Below are positions 41,302 through 41,586 of a DNA stretch of 41,586 bases, piece after piece. The translations under genes were made by a program, and so were the position numbers. The notes under the pieces were generated by a model, which was not told where the DNA came from, did no database searches, and saw only the letters and a program-made list of their open reading frames with translations. Location: NCBI GenBank assembly GCA_017550445.1, contig JAFZOV010000021.1, positions 1 to 41,586 on the forward strand, given 5' to 3'. This DNA comes from Fibrobacter sp. Lineage in GTDB: Bacteria; Fibrobacterota; Fibrobacteria; Fibrobacterales; Fibrobacteraceae. How positions within the stretch are numbered: the first letter of the stretch is position 1; each line of letters starts with the position of its first letter.

Positions 41302-41586
41302 ATGAGATTAGGTGCTGTGTTTGGTTCTTTGGCGTGTGCGGCGACGCTGCTTGCGCCGGTGGCTTTTGCCACGACAGATAACCCCCTCAAGCTTTGGTAC
41401 AACAGCGATGCTGGTACCGAATTTACGAACGCCTTGCCGATTGGTAACGGCTACATGGGTGGTATCGTTTACGGTGGTGTCGCAAAAGACATTATCGGCC
41501 TGAACGAAAGCACCGTGTGGTCGGGCGGCCCCGGCGACAACAACAAGCAGGGCGCTGCAAACTACCTGAAAGATGCTCGCGACGCC
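41302..41586 (+). CDS. GH95 family enzyme, 5' part only
   Basis: The first 95 codons of a gene that runs off the right edge. A signal peptide (MRLGAVFGSLACAATLLAPV, cut near AFA) is followed by the standard start of GH95: KLWYNSDAGTEFTNALPIGN, then GYMGGIVYGGVAKDIIGLNE and STVWSGGPGDNN. GH95 enzymes are alpha-L-fucosidases or alpha-L-galactosidases that act on side chains, for example of xyloglucan or xylan. The catalytic residues lie outside the window. The start is fixed by TAGGAG eight bases upstream and by the promoter. Confidence 0.92.
   Translation, partial: MRLGAVFGSLACAATLLAPVAFATTDNPLKLWYNSDAGTEFTNALPIGNGYMGGIVYGGVAKDIIGLNESTVWSGGPGDNNKQGAANYLKDARDA

Overview
The window looks like chromosomal DNA of a Fibrobacter species close to F. 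succinogenes. The basis is protein content: a run of modular hemicellulases carrying CBM6 modules and Fibrobacter-type C-terminal paralogous tails, and a TIGR02147-type protein, a family best known from Fibrobacter. No rRNA, tRNA or complete mobile element was seen.

Region 1 (1-8975) is an AT-rich defence island. A type II-C CRISPR array with 48-bp repeats enters from the left edge. It is followed by convergent cas2, cas1 and cas9 (Cas9 of 1520 residues) and, divergent from cas9, a tracrRNA gene whose anti-repeat matches the array. Beyond it lie an intact toxin-antitoxin pair, a scrap resembling a RhuM-type protein, a shortened metallophosphoesterase, a promoter-driven candidate structured RNA, and a decayed Abi_2 (AbiD/F) gene with a short terminator-ended RNA directly in front of it.

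Region 2 (8976-16767, minus strand) is a colinear zinc-acquisition cluster. It holds a Fur-family regulator (Zur), ZnuA, ZnuC, ZnuB, two small secreted proteins of unknown role, a His/Asp-rich lipoprotein, a TonB-dependent receptor and a COG0523 GTPase. Two palindromes cover the promoter in front of zur. Together the genes could carry zinc from the outer membrane to cytoplasmic metalloproteins and shut down when zinc is sufficient.

Region 3 (16797-19196) is a TIGR02147 protein overlapping by four bases a lipoprotein with a carbohydrate-binding-like domain. It is a candidate sensor and regulator pair at the edge of the enzyme cluster.

Region 4 (19213-41586) is a hemicellulose cluster: two tandem GH43 enzymes, a GH30 xylanase, two CE6 acetyl xylan esterases, a third GH43, a GH27 alpha-galactosidase, a GH127 beta-L-arabinofuranosidase, a GH5 enzyme, a right-handed beta-helix enzyme and the start of a GH95 enzyme. 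All appear exported. They cover xylan backbone cleavage, deacetylation and removal of arabinose, xylose, galactose and possibly fucose.

The main new observation is regulatory. Seven of these genes, plus one degenerate case, carry a 15-bp palindrome close to TTGACAANTTGTCAA whose centre lies 50-51 bp upstream of a shared TAATTTTA-like -10 element. The -35 regions are poor and often hold a terminator-like hairpin. This looks like an undescribed activator regulon for hemicellulose breakdown. The second notable signal is the decayed AbiF-like gene with its upstream RNA.
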